Source: an uncultured Bacilli bacterium
Lineage (GTDB): Bacteria > Bacillota_I > Bacilli_A > RF39 > UBA660
Assembly (NCBI GenBank): GCA_910583685.1
Contig: CAJTXY010000040.1
Span: forward strand, 1-9,615
DNA: 9,615 nucleotides
Direction of reading: 5' to 3'
Each line of letters starts with the position of its first letter. The first letter of the stretch is position 1. The position numbers and the translations under genes were made by a program. Positions 1 through 6,738 of the stretch are shown one piece after another. A model generated the notes under the pieces. The model saw only the letters and a program-made list of their open reading frames with translations, made no database searches and was not told the DNA's origin.

Positions 1-1605
1 TTCAGGAATTGATTGCGTAACAATTTTTCGCATCAATTTTTTAGTCTCTTCTTTTTTCTTATATACGTTTTTAACATTATTAATTATATTTTCTTGTTGT
101 TTTTTATCTTTAGGGATCGGAAGAATTAATTCATTAATTCTTCCACCGAGAGTATCAATTATATCTTGAGTAAACTGCTTTGAACGAATTTGTCGTTTAA
201 CAATTGGCGATGATAATAAGCCAAGTAACAAATATGGATCTAATTTATCAAAATCATTACTTCGTATTTTATAAATATGACTTTGATATACAATTTTTAC
301 ATCATCAGGTAACAACATTGCACATGTTCCTATTAAATAGGTTCCATCACGGACCATTAGAATATCGTATGGCTTAATATTCTGTTTCTCTTTAAGGCCC
401 TCATATATATCCTCGCTTATCCCCTGTTTAGGATCAATTTTTATATCCCAATTTGCTATATCAGATGTCCGTATAAATGGAATATTTCCTGTACCATATG
501 CCAATTTTCCAACTTCATTTCCAGTTGAGATACTAATGAGACCCTTATCTTTTAAATCACCAATAGTTACCAGATCATAACCATTCATTAAAGAAGATAT
601 TTGGTTTTTAATTTCAGGATTATAATATTTTGGCAAATATATATGATTAACAATATCTTTTTGTCGTACTGTAAAGCCTAAACTATTATAGGTATTTAAT
701 TTGTTAGCTTTAAACAGTTCGTATTGTTTTTGGATCTTAGGAATATCATCTTTAGGTATTTCTAGCCCACGAGAATCGTGACCACACCAGTTAGCTATAC
801 CCATAAAAATTTCGTCATCTGGATTTATTGATTCAACAACTTCTTTATTTCCAACTTTATTCACATTTAATTTACGCATTATAACTACACATGTCTTAGC
901 ATGAGTATGTGGTTGAAATAGATCTTCTGGCATAGAGATAATAGCTTCAATTTCAGCATGTTTTTCTATGTATTCCATTATGTACTGATGTGATGGATTA
1001 CAAAACATACTCTCAGGTGCAACTATTCCCAATATTCCATTTGGCTTCAGTAGCTCAAGACTACGTTCAATAAACAAAACTTGAGGAGTTTGAGACTTTA
1101 ATAGCTTATCTGTTCTCTTCTTCTCATAACCTAGAGCATATTGCCTTAAGATGTCTCTGGCATTTATTTTTAATTTAGAGCCATATGGAGGATTCGTAAG
1201 TACTAGATCAAATGTTCCTAACTGGATATTAGCTTGTGCATTATTAGACCAGTTTTTCAGTCTATCTAAACTATTCTCACAATAAATACCGCCACGTCCA
1301 TCTCCAAGTAATGCCATATACGCTTTGGTGGTCTTGGCGAGAAATTGTTCCTTATCAATACCTCTAAAATTAGAAATTGCAATTTTTTGTTCATTAGCAG
1401 AAATTTCAGCTTCTGGCCAATTTAATTCTTGGTCACGGACTCTTTCTTTATGCCACACATATCGTAAACTCTCTATTAAGAAACCGCCAGAACCACAAGC
1501 AGGATCTATAATCTTGCTAGATATACCTGGATCAGTCATATGTACTAACAGGTTTATTACATTTCTTGGTGTAAAGAATTGTCCTTGTCCGCCTCTTAAT
1601 GAGGG
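1..1605 (-). pseudogene. Methyltransferase plus specificity part of the same fused restriction-modification gene (downstream of the stop; 3' end outside window)
   Basis: The frame after the TAA at 1606-1608 stays open for 535 codons to the window edge. It begins P-S-L-R-G-G-Q-G-Q-F-F-T-P-R-N, a conserved entry to N6-adenine methyltransferases. SAM-binding motif I DPACGSGGF is at 1480-1506 and catalytic motif IV NPPY at 1183-1194. Counted from the upstream ATG these are about residues 319-327 and 423-426. From about position 590 leftward (about residue 623 on) the sequence resembles an HsdS target-recognition domain: PFIRTSDI, then GISEDIYEGLK, then DILMVRDGT and a C-terminal GGRINELILPIP. The full gene would be a single-chain nuclease-methyltransferase-specificity enzyme of Type IIG-like layout (inference). 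The first in-frame ATG after the stop is at 1537-1539, with no recognisable ribosome site, so re-initiation looks poor. Called a pseudogene because of the in-frame stop; readthrough, a split functional protein or a sequencing error remain possible. Confidence 0.8.
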
Positions 1606-2460
1606 TTATATAAATGTTTCAAAAGCATCTCCTACAGCATCACGCTTAGCATTTATTAGGCAATATTGCTGTAATTGTCCTACAATGTAGGCTATTGATT
1701 CTTCAGATAGTGTGATCTTATCATCGACAGTAAACACATCTGAATATTGTTGCTTTACCTCTTGGAATATCGTCTTTATTCTATCTGCAACACTCTTTGC
1801 ATCTTCATTTAATCCAGCTCTAAAGCGAACTATACTGTCCATCTTTGTAAATCGTTCATCATAGATTTTACAAAAGATAATATTAATTAGTTGAATCATT
1901 AATTCTGAATCCAACGTACTTCCAATATTATTTGCAGCCAAATAATTTCTGATAGTATTAAATACTGGTTTTAAATTATTCGTTTTAATTAAATCTTTTC
2001 TCTTAAATAGACCTAGATCTTCAATGCGTTGACCGCACAATGGAATATTACTAATATTTTGAAACTCTATTTCATTGTTTTTAACGATTTTATGAACAAA
2101 TGCATATTCTTTTCCGTTAAACCATATTCCTAATTTAGCGTTACTTAAACTTAAATATATCTTCAGTTGAGCTAAGCCATCTTTTCTTGTCTTTCTCTTA
2201 CATTCAGCTATTGCATATAAATTGTCATCTGTATGTTTACTACCAGTAAATATAGCAATATCTACTGGATATTGCTTTGTCCTATCAGAAGGTCGTGACT
2301 TAACTTTCCATTGTGGATGAGCAACAATATGATTCTTAGGATAGTTATAATCATTAACTAGCTGCTTTAATAGTGGCTGAACAGCTTCAATTTCTTCTGG
2401 TCCAGCTGTGATTTCTTTCCCTGAAATATAGTCTGTTACTTTTGATCTCTTATTTACCAT
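1606..2460 (-). CDS. N-terminal nuclease part of a fused restriction-modification enzyme, ended by a premature stop
   Basis: The 284-residue product carries a PD-(D/E)XK nuclease signature of the HsdR N-terminal type: PVD with D67, then AECK with E86 and K88, then QLKIY with Q98 and Y102 (the Q-x3-Y motif seen in HsdR/RecB-like nucleases). A helical segment follows, up to DAFETFI at the C terminus. The TAA at 1606-1608 is followed in the same frame by a methyltransferase reading on to the window edge. The family normally continues through this point (inference: FETFI, a Gly-Pro, then LRGGQGQFFTPRN), so this is the front half of one gene. Start: ATG at 2458-2460 with a G-rich stretch GGGGGA only 3 nt upstream, an unusual ribosome site. 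A truncated nuclease domain alone may be inactive or weakly expressed. The family call is firm; activity is unknown. Confidence 0.8.
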   Translation of the reverse strand: MVNKRSKVTDYISGKEITAGPEEIEAVQPLLKQLVNDYNYPKNHIVAHPQWKVKSRPSDRTKQYPVDIAIFTGSKHTDDNLYAIAECKRKTRKDGLAQLKIYLSLSNAKLGIWFNGKEYAFVHKIVKNNEIEFQNISNIPLCGQRIEDLGLFKRKDLIKTNNLKPVFNTIRNYLAANNIGSTLDSELMIQLINIIFCKIYDERFTKMDSIVRFRAGLNEDAKSVADRIKTIFQEVKQQYSDVFTVDDKITLSEESIAYIVGQLQQYCLINAKRDAVGDAFETFI

Positions 2461-2766
2461 AAATCCCCCGGTCTAATGTTAGAAAATATTGGATAAATAC
2501 ATTCACTTTATCTCATTTGAATATATTTCCCTATCTTATCTTCGTTTATTAATATCTGCTTTCAACCTTTTTAAAACACCGCTAAACTTCTTTAGCTTCA
2601 GAAAAAGGGTACCAATCATTTTAAATTAAAGCCTTTTTATTATGTGGTCTACCATGTATTCCTTATGATTCCTTCCATGAGAATGTTATTACAATCATTT
2701 CTAGCCAAAGGCATTTAGAAATCATTCCTATAAATGGTGTTGTTATGACTTTCCCATTTATATTTT
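2461..2766. other. Intergenic region between the restriction gene and rep
   Basis: No credible gene is visible in this 306-bp stretch. It contains a small perfect hairpin (GCTAAA, loop CTTC, TTTAGC, at about 2581-2597) without a clean U-run, so it is a weak terminator at best for the minus-strand rep transcript. It also holds a single iteron copy at 2726-2744. The leader and promoter of the minus-strand restriction gene must lie in about 2465-2560, but no convincing -35/-10 pair stands out in this AT-rich sequence. Confidence 0.6.
2726..2744 (+). repeat. Solitary iteron downstream of rep
   Basis: TCCTATAAATGGTGTTGTT matches the origin iteron TCCTATAAATGGTGTTTCT except for its last three positions, so the core CCTATAAATGGTGTT is identical to the array copies. 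It lies 22 bp beyond the rep stop codon and about 1.5 kb from the main array. It may be an accessory Rep binding site for DNA looping or handcuffing, or a relic of an older origin layout. Confidence 0.75.
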
Positions 2767-4101
2767 TCATTCATCTTTTGACATTGCTTTTACTTCGGGT
2801 GGTCGATGATCTTCTACTCGCACAAAACTACCAAATTCTTTTCTTATTATTATTTTTATTTCCATATCAATCTTATTCTGCTCGAATTTATCAATATCTA
2901 TTTTTGAAATTAATCTTGAAGCAATAGTATGGATTTTCTCGCTGGGCTTATATGGATCCTTAGCATTCGATGTTTCAATCATAAGACTTACTTGTTTACA
3001 AAAAAGACTTTTTTCAATATTATACAGATCCTCGAAATCCCACTCTTTTAATTTACCTTTTTTAAGTAATTCTTCGTAAGCAATAGCTATGGTTTGTAGA
3101 GATGTAATACTTAAAGTATTTAATGTTGCTATTGTATATTTCCTGTCCTCTTTATTAGTAGGATCCAAAAAGATAGTTTGCGGATGATGCTTACTATAAT
3201 ACTTTTTGGTAGATCCTAGTCTAACATTTCTATATCTATCGACTGCCCTAAATTTATGTTCCTGAGATAAATATCGATTATCTACTATAGAATAGATAGC
3301 AAACCAATCTTCAATTTTTTTAGATAATCCTACATCTTTCTTTTCTTTTGGCTCTGGCCTAAAACTAAAAACATATCCTGATAATTTTCGTCCCCTTTTT
3401 GCCTTTGCATACGTTTTTTCTAATTTTAATTGATAAAAATATGGAGCTAAGTCTTCTAATGCTGGCAGAATAATTTTTTGGTCGATCGATCCTGGCTTGT
3501 AACTTTTGGGTACATCAAGATTATTTCTAAACTCTTCTAAAGTAAACGATACTTTTCCTACTGTACGCCACTGCTTTAAGTAAATAAATAACCGTTTCGA
3601 ATAAGCAGTATGTAAACTAGCCATGGTACTCACAGGAAATCTTGTCCAACTTTTAAATTGATTAAAAACAGGTCGAGATGTTTGATTTATTTTTAGCATA
3701 GTTTTATAGTCCGTATCTATATAACTAGCATCAAATATATGAGCGGTTATCATCGCTAATTTATCTTTATCTTCTTGTTCAAAATCAATTTTTATATCAA
3801 GAAACTTACTCAACGATTTATTTGAACGTCTAACAAAATCCTTAAGAGATTCATGGGTATGTTTATTTTTTAAAAAAATAGATTTAACTTTTTCTGTAGG
3901 AATAGCAATATATTGATCATCGTGTCCCACAGGCTGACTCATAGCTATGGTCCACCAATCCAAATCAAAAGCTCCCCACCCTTTTGAGAATTTTGCAAAA
4001 TTCTCAGTAACTACTCGATTGTCTATTTTAGCTATATTATTGATATTCGATATTTCAAAAATATCTAATTGCTGATTTTTCTTTTCTTTTTCAGACCCCA
4101 T
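2767..4101 (-). CDS. repA: Plasmid replication initiator, Rep_3 (RepB/RepA) family
   Basis: This 444-residue protein binds the origin iterons and starts plasmid replication. The region from about residue 35 to 260 reads as the paired winged-helix fold of Rep_3 initiators: FDLDWWTIAMSQ, LKDFVRRSNKSLSKFL, then the second domain with YSKRLFIYLKQWRTVGKVSFTLEEFRNNLDVP followed by ILPALEDLAPYF (given here in pieces of family-typical pattern). A C-terminal extension of about 170 residues, basic and helical, makes it longer than the usual 300-380 residues; its role is unknown. Start: ATG at 4099-4101 with AAAGGA 9 nt upstream. Directly upstream are an inverted repeat over an extended -10 promoter and the iteron array, which fits autorepression by Rep dimers, as known for this family. 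The gene symbol is generic. Confidence 0.92.
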   Translation of the reverse strand: MGSEKEKKNQQLDIFEISNINNIAKIDNRVVTENFAKFSKGWGAFDLDWWTIAMSQPVGHDDQYIAIPTEKVKSIFLKNKHTHESLKDFVRRSNKSLSKFLDIKIDFEQEDKDKLAMITAHIFDASYIDTDYKTMLKINQTSRPVFNQFKSWTRFPVSTMASLHTAYSKRLFIYLKQWRTVGKVSFTLEEFRNNLDVPKSYKPGSIDQKIILPALEDLAPYFYQLKLEKTYAKAKRGRKLSGYVFSFRPEPKEKKDVGLSKKIEDWFAIYSIVDNRYLSQEHKFRAVDRYRNVRLGSTKKYYSKHHPQTIFLDPTNKEDRKYTIATLNTLSITSLQTIAIAYEELLKKGKLKEWDFEDLYNIEKSLFCKQVSLMIETSNAKDPYKPSEKIHTIASRLISKIDIDKFEQNKIDMEIKIIIRKEFGSFVRVEDHRPPEVKAMSKDE

Positions 4102-4125
4102 AATTATTTTTCCTTTATTAGCTCT

Positions 4126-4134
4126 ATTATATCA
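4126..4134 (-). promoter_or_regulatory. Extended -10 promoter of rep
   Basis: On the minus strand the sequence reads TGATATAAT, a TGnTATAAT extended -10 box, about 25 nt upstream of the rep start and 9 nt before its AAAGGA site. No good -35 hexamer sits 16-18 bp further upstream, which is tolerated at extended -10 promoters. The left arm of the neighbouring inverted repeat overlaps the box. Confidence 0.6.
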
Positions 4135-4164
4135 ACACCATATTACTCCAGATGGTGTTGATAT
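4129..4164. promoter_or_regulatory. Inverted-repeat operator in front of rep
   Basis: ATATCAACACCA (4129-4140) and TGGTGTTGATAT (4153-4164) form a perfect 12-bp inverted repeat with a 12-bp spacer. Each arm contains TGGTGTT, the core of the origin iterons. In Rep_3 plasmids such inverted half-iterons are bound by Rep dimers, which repress rep, while monomers bind the direct iterons. Here one arm covers the -10 box, so occupancy should block transcription. Sequence symmetry is certain; the regulatory role is inferred from the family. Confidence 0.8.
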
Positions 4165-4231
4165 GCAATGAATAGTTAAATAGAGATTTATGGCTTTCTA
4201 GAACAGTGTCTCTATAAATAAGTTTTTCCAC

Positions 4232-4433
4232 TCCTATAAATGGTGTTTCTTTGCAAATTGTTTACCTTAAAATAGTTATCCACTCCTATAAATGGTGTTT
4301 TTAACTCCCATAAATGGTGTTTCTTTAACTCCTATAAATGGTGTTTCTTATTCCTATAGATAGTGTTTCTTTTCCTATAGATAGTGCTCCTTTTCCTATA
4401 GATAGTGTTTCTTTTCCTATAAATGGTGTTTCT
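4232..4433 (+). repeat. Origin iteron array, eight copies (Rep binding sites)
   Basis: Eight copies of a 19-bp unit with consensus TCCTATAAATGGTGTTTCT are at 4232, 4284, 4306, 4330, 4352, 4373, 4394 and 4415. The last five are spaced 21-22 bp, two helical turns, so Rep would load on one face of the DNA. Copies 5, 6 and 7 are variants reading TATAGATAGTG instead of TATAAATGGTG, and copy 3 has CCCATAAA. The first copy stands 52 bp apart from the second. The array lies upstream of rep and is best read as the replication origin (oriV) core. Confidence 0.93.
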
Positions 4434-4476
4434 TATATTGTTAAAAGCTTGATATAGTAGGCATTTCAGAATGTCT

Positions 4477-4550
4477 AAAAGTATATAAAAGTATATAAAA
4501 GTATATAAAGGATATTAAAGGTAATATATATTAAAGGTATTAAAGGTATA
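4477..4550 (+). repeat. AT-rich direct repeats, likely DNA unwinding element of the origin
   Basis: Three exact tandem copies of AAAAGTATAT (4477-4506) run into degenerate units AAAGGATATT, AAAGGTAATA, AAAGGTATT and AAAGGTATA. A run of short AT-rich direct repeats beside an iteron array is the usual site of strand opening in Rep_3 origins (established for the family; its use here is inferred). Confidence 0.65.
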
Positions 4551-4592
4551 GCATACAACCAAGTAATAAAAAATTATTATCATCAGAGTTAT

Positions 4593-4611
4593 TCCCATAA
4601 ATGGTGTTCCT
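4593..4611 (+). repeat. Outlying iteron on the par side of the origin
   Basis: TCCCATAAATGGTGTTCCT is a ninth iteron copy in the same orientation as the array, about 40 bp beyond the AT-rich repeats and 160 bp past the last array copy. The AT-rich element is thus bracketed by iterons. Confidence 0.8.
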
Positions 4612-4623
4612 TTAAAATTTACA

Positions 4624-4653
4624 AAAAAACAACCAATCTTGAAGATTGATTGT
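4624..4653 (-). terminator. Rho-independent terminator of the parA operon
   Basis: On the minus strand, ACAATCAATCT and AAGATTGGTTGT form an 11-bp stem (with G-U pairs) around a 2-4 nt loop, followed by a run of seven T. It lies just after the stop of the shifted second RHH frame (4664), so it closes the parA operon and shields the origin from its transcription. Confidence 0.8.
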
Positions 4654-4663
4654 CTAAAAACAT

Positions 4664-4798
4664 CTAATTTAAATTATCAATTATGTCTCTTAACAATTCA
4701 CTTGCTGATCGATATCCATGCTTTTCAGCAATCCGTTGAAATTTGTCTCGCCTCTCACTATCAATGTAATAAGTAGGAAGTTTACTGTTACTTTTCTG
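4664..4798 (-). pseudogene. Second ribbon-helix-helix segment, in a shifted frame with no start codon
   Basis: A 44-codon open frame ends at a TAG (4664-4666) and reads LPTYYIDSERRDKFQRIAEK, then HGYRSASELLRDIIDNLN. The pattern, a short strand followed by two helices with GYxSxSxxxxD, resembles the end of the upstream RHH protein (NGYASVSAYINDYFKKL). There is no ATG and its frame begins right after an in-frame TAG. It overlaps the 3' end of the upstream gene by 11 bp and would be joined to it by a +1 shift near its AAG-TAA stop (AEK then NSKLPTYY). So it is either the frameshifted C-terminal half of a tandem-RHH protein, or a product of programmed +1 frameshifting. The terminator just after it supports it being the original end of the operon. 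Confidence 0.6.
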
Positions 4799-5069
4799 CT
4801 AATTCTATTAATTTCTTAAAATAGTCATTGATATATGCAGATACAGAGGCATATCCGTTCAATTCTGCTAATTTTTGAATACCCTTTTTGACATCTGAAT
4901 CAAGAGTAATTGACATAGCTACTTTACTTGTCTTCTTTTTAGATACAAAATTAATCATTTCAGAATAATCAATTTTAGATATATTTTTTTTATTTTCAGA
5001 AGAATTATTTTTAATATCATTAGATTGTTTTAAAGCCTTAGCAATATTTTTGTCTGGTTTAAATGCCAT
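4788..5069 (-). CDS. Small RHH-type partner of ParA (ParB-like centromere-binding/adaptor protein)
   Basis: This 93-residue protein has a polar, Lys/Asn/Ser-rich N-terminal half (residues 1-45), suited to contact ParA or DNA. A C-terminal ribbon-helix-helix pattern follows: strand KVAMSITLD (about 49-57), helix DVKKGIQKLAEL, turn NGYAS, helix VSAYINDYFKKLIELAEK. RHH proteins of this size are the usual centromere-binding partners of short plasmid ParA ATPases, and often repress the par promoter. Start: ATG at 5067-5069 with AAGGAA about 8 nt upstream. It follows parA by 36 bp in the same direction. A second RHH segment lies immediately downstream in another frame, so the intact ancestor may have been longer. 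Not assigned to a named family. Confidence 0.75.
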   Translation of the reverse strand: MAFKPDKNIAKALKQSNDIKNNSSENKKNISKIDYSEMINFVSKKKTSKVAMSITLDSDVKKGIQKLAELNGYASVSAYINDYFKKLIELAEK

Positions 5070-5105
5070 CTTGAGTTTCCTTTCTTTACATACATTTACA
5101 AAGAT

Positions 5106-5915
5106 TTACAAAGTCTTTTCGATATTTTCAAAAGTTCGAAATATTTCCGTAAAAAACTTCCTTTGTTGGAGAGCCAATTTATGATCTTTATTCATTTCGC
5201 TTAATGAAATTTTATTCAACTCCGATTTGTTAAACAATTCTTTATACGGCACATAGGCAATACAACTATCGTCACCAGCTTGTTTTTCTTCTCTCAAACT
5301 TTCTAATAATTCTCGTGAAGATGTTGTATTATGCTTCAACATATTGGCTATGTAGTAAAGATTAGCTGTTACATAGGATTTATGTGAAGTAAAGTCAATT
5401 GCTTCTTCTTTTAATTCTTTAATTCGTTCTTGTAGATTGTACTTAGCTTTATATCCATATTCACTAGGAGTTATTGGACTAAGAATATCGTCACTAACAA
5501 TTATTGCATTTTTAGTAGCCGTACTAAAATCAGGGTGACAATCTATTATGATGTAATCATAAGATGAAATATTAGATTTTTCGTAGTTATCATATAGCCA
5601 CAGATATAACATCATATTTTTATTTGTTTTATTTTCGATCGTAGTCTCTATATCATCTAAATGCATATCACCAGCAATTAAATCAATATTATCAGCCACA
5701 TGTTGAATAATGACTTCATTTTCAGGACGTAAGATGTTACCTACGCTTCCTTTTTGATCATAAATATTATAAGTTTGACTTAAATTACATTGATGATCAA
5801 AATCAATAAATAGAATCCTTTTGTTTTTATCTGCAAGCCAAGATCCAAAATTGTAAGCAAGAGTTGTTTTACCCACGCCGCCTTTAATGGCTGCAAATGT
5901 GATTATTTTTGTCAT
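5106..5915 (-). CDS. parA: ParA-type Walker partition ATPase
   Basis: The 269-residue protein is a short plasmid ParA without an N-terminal DNA-binding domain (type Ib). The deviant Walker A box KGGVGKTT is at residues 11-18 with the signature lysine K11, the switch I region with FIDFDHQCNLS is at about 36-46, and Walker B YIIIDCHPDF is at 121-130 with D125. It would use ATP-dependent nucleoid binding to move plasmid copies apart with the help of the RHH protein encoded next to it. Start: ATG at 5913-5915 with AGGAG 9 nt upstream. It is the first gene of a minus-strand operon that runs toward the origin. Its stop lies within a tandem 10-bp duplication ATTTACAAAG (5094-5113), which may mark replication slippage. 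The upstream region is a long AT-rich repeat that probably houses promoter, operator and centromere. Confidence 0.92.
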   Translation of the reverse strand: MTKIITFAAIKGGVGKTTLAYNFGSWLADKNKRILFIDFDHQCNLSQTYNIYDQKGSVGNILRPENEVIIQHVADNIDLIAGDMHLDDIETTIENKTNKNMMLYLWLYDNYEKSNISSYDYIIIDCHPDFSTATKNAIIVSDDILSPITPSEYGYKAKYNLQERIKELKEEAIDFTSHKSYVTANLYYIANMLKHNTTSSRELLESLREEKQAGDDSCIAYVPYKELFNKSELNKISLSEMNKDHKLALQQRKFFTEIFRTFENIEKTL

Positions 5916-5945
5916 ATTTAAGAACTCCTAAGTTTAGTAACTTCA

Positions 5946-6097
5946 ATATTATTATTAATCATATTTCTATATTATCAATAATATCATACCTATAGCATTA
6001 ATAATAATATAAAGATAATATTTTTATATTATTATTAATAATATTTCTGTATTATTAATAATAGTATGTCTTTAATGGCAATGATAATATAAAAATG
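5946..6097. repeat. 80-bp-period AT-rich direct repeat upstream of parA (candidate centromere/operator)
   Basis: Two copies of about 72 bp, 5946-6017 and 6026-6097, align without gaps at an offset of exactly 80 bp and share roughly 80% of positions. Copy 2 contains the palindrome ATTATTAATAAT and copy 1 a close relative. Repeats upstream of parA in plasmid par operons commonly bind the RHH partner and act as both operator and parS. A partial third resemblance is at about 6533-6576. Being A/T-only over long stretches, some similarity may be compositional, but the ungapped alignment, including the non-AT positions, argues for real duplication. Confidence 0.65.
5951..5978 (-). promoter_or_regulatory. 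Candidate parA promoter
   Basis: On the minus strand TTGATA (5973-5978) and AATAAT (5951-5956) are separated by 16 bp, about 35-65 nt before the parA start. It lies wholly inside copy 1 of the AT-rich repeat, consistent with autoregulation. In such AT-rich DNA other pairs are possible. Confidence 0.35.
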
Positions 6098-6133
6098 CTG
6101 TTTTTTACATTATGCTTATATTATTATTGCAAT

Positions 6134-6169
6134 AAAAAAGAAACGAGTTGATAAATCTCGTTCCTTTTT
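6134..6169 (-). terminator. Bidirectional-looking terminator after the S-subunit remnant
   Basis: GAAACGAG and CTCGTTCC form a stem around a 9-nt loop, flanked by an A-run (6134-6139) and a T-run (6165-6169), so it could work in either direction. It lies about 20 bp after the stop of the minus-strand specificity remnant and separates it from the parA control region. Confidence 0.7.
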
Positions 6170-6189
6170 GAAATAAATTTATGCAACAG

Positions 6190-6489
6190 CTAATTAACTA
6201 TTTCTTTTGTCTTAGCTATCACTCTATCTTTATATTTAACTACATTTTTTATTGTAAGCTTCTGAACAGGTTTAATATAGATTTCCATGTATTGGAAATC
6301 TATATCACCTTTCTTATCTATGGGGAGTGAGATAATGTCTTTCTTTATTTTACTTTTAGAAATCGAATCACCCCAACTATACTTTTGAGACAAAGCTTTT
6401 CTAATTGCACCAACAAAATATTGTTGAATTAATGGTTTCCTACAATATATTGATAGACTATCTATTTTGTCAATGGTAAATTGAATATT
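6190..6489 (-). pseudogene. 3' remnant of a restriction-modification specificity (HsdS-like) gene
   Basis: A 99-codon open frame on the minus strand begins right after an in-frame TAG (6490-6492) and ends at 6190. It contains DKIDSLSIYCRKPLIQQYF, then IRKALSQKYSWG, and ends with a KDIISLPIDKKGDIDFQYME pattern. The run 'LPIxxxGxxDFxxME' near a C terminus is typical of specificity subunits or domains of BcgI-like and Type I restriction systems. The only internal start is a TTG at 6391-6393 (67 codons), with no good ribosome site. The sequence upstream is AT-rich repeat DNA rather than a recognition domain. It is read as the truncated tail of a lost specificity gene. It is different in sequence from the specificity domain at 1-600, so it is not a simple duplicate of it. 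Confidence 0.65.
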
Positions 6490-6678
6490 CTATGTGTTTA
6501 AAATATTTTAAAGCACAGTATAAATATATTATATTAATAATATTTATATATTACATTTATACGATAATAATATTATTTACAAAATATGATTTTTGTTAAT
6601 AATGCCCAATTGTGCTACCCTCTTTTTATTATCAAAAGTTACAATTTGTAAACAAAGTACAGAAATTTGCATATAGAA
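6490..6678. other. AT-rich spacer between S remnant and the structured RNA region
   Basis: No gene is visible. The part at 6520-6600 is nearly pure A/T and resembles the parA-upstream repeat (ATTAATAATATTT at 6533-6545 and ACGATAATAATATTAT at 6561-6576). The abrupt change from coding-like sequence to repeat DNA at about 6490 looks like the deletion or recombination junction that truncated the specificity gene. Confidence 0.45.
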
Positions 6679-6719
6679 AAAGCCTAAAAAGCTTGATAAT
6701 ACGCAGCTTTTTAGGCTTT
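6679..6719. terminator. Long hairpin, likely terminator, just before the RNA promoter
   Basis: AAAGCCTAAAAAGCT (6679-6693) and AGCTTTTTAGGCTTT (6705-6719) form a perfect 15-bp stem with an 11-nt loop. On the minus strand it is followed by TTTTTCTAT, a fair U-run; on the plus strand the tail is weaker. It resembles the terminator after parR, which shares the AAAAAGCCTA/TAGGCTTTTT arms. It would insulate the downstream plus-strand RNA gene and stop minus-strand transcription coming from 7256. Confidence 0.65.
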
Positions 6720-6723
6720 ATTC

Positions 6724-6732
6724 TGCTATAAT
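6724..6732 (+). promoter_or_regulatory. Extended -10 promoter of the structured RNA
   Basis: TGCTATAAT is a perfect TGnTATAAT extended -10 box. A transcript would start at about 6738-6740, inside the 5' arm of the closing stem of the RNA. No good -35 is seen at 16-18 bp upstream, where the preceding hairpin lies. Confidence 0.6.
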
Positions 6733-6738
6733 TTTAAT

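Noticed and set aside
1325..1690. Plus-strand 121-codon frame
   Set aside because: It lies antisense to the methyltransferase motif region, has no ribosome site, and its translation is low-complexity shadow sequence.
2745..2927. Plus-strand 60-codon hydrophobic frame
   Set aside because: It is antisense to the Lys/Glu/Ile-rich 3' end of rep; the Leu/Phe richness comes from the complementary codons.
4232..4611. CRISPR array as an explanation of the regular repeats
   Set aside because: The spacing between 19-bp units is only 2-5 bp in the regular part, with no unique spacers of CRISPR length and no cas genes; the repeats are iterons next to rep.
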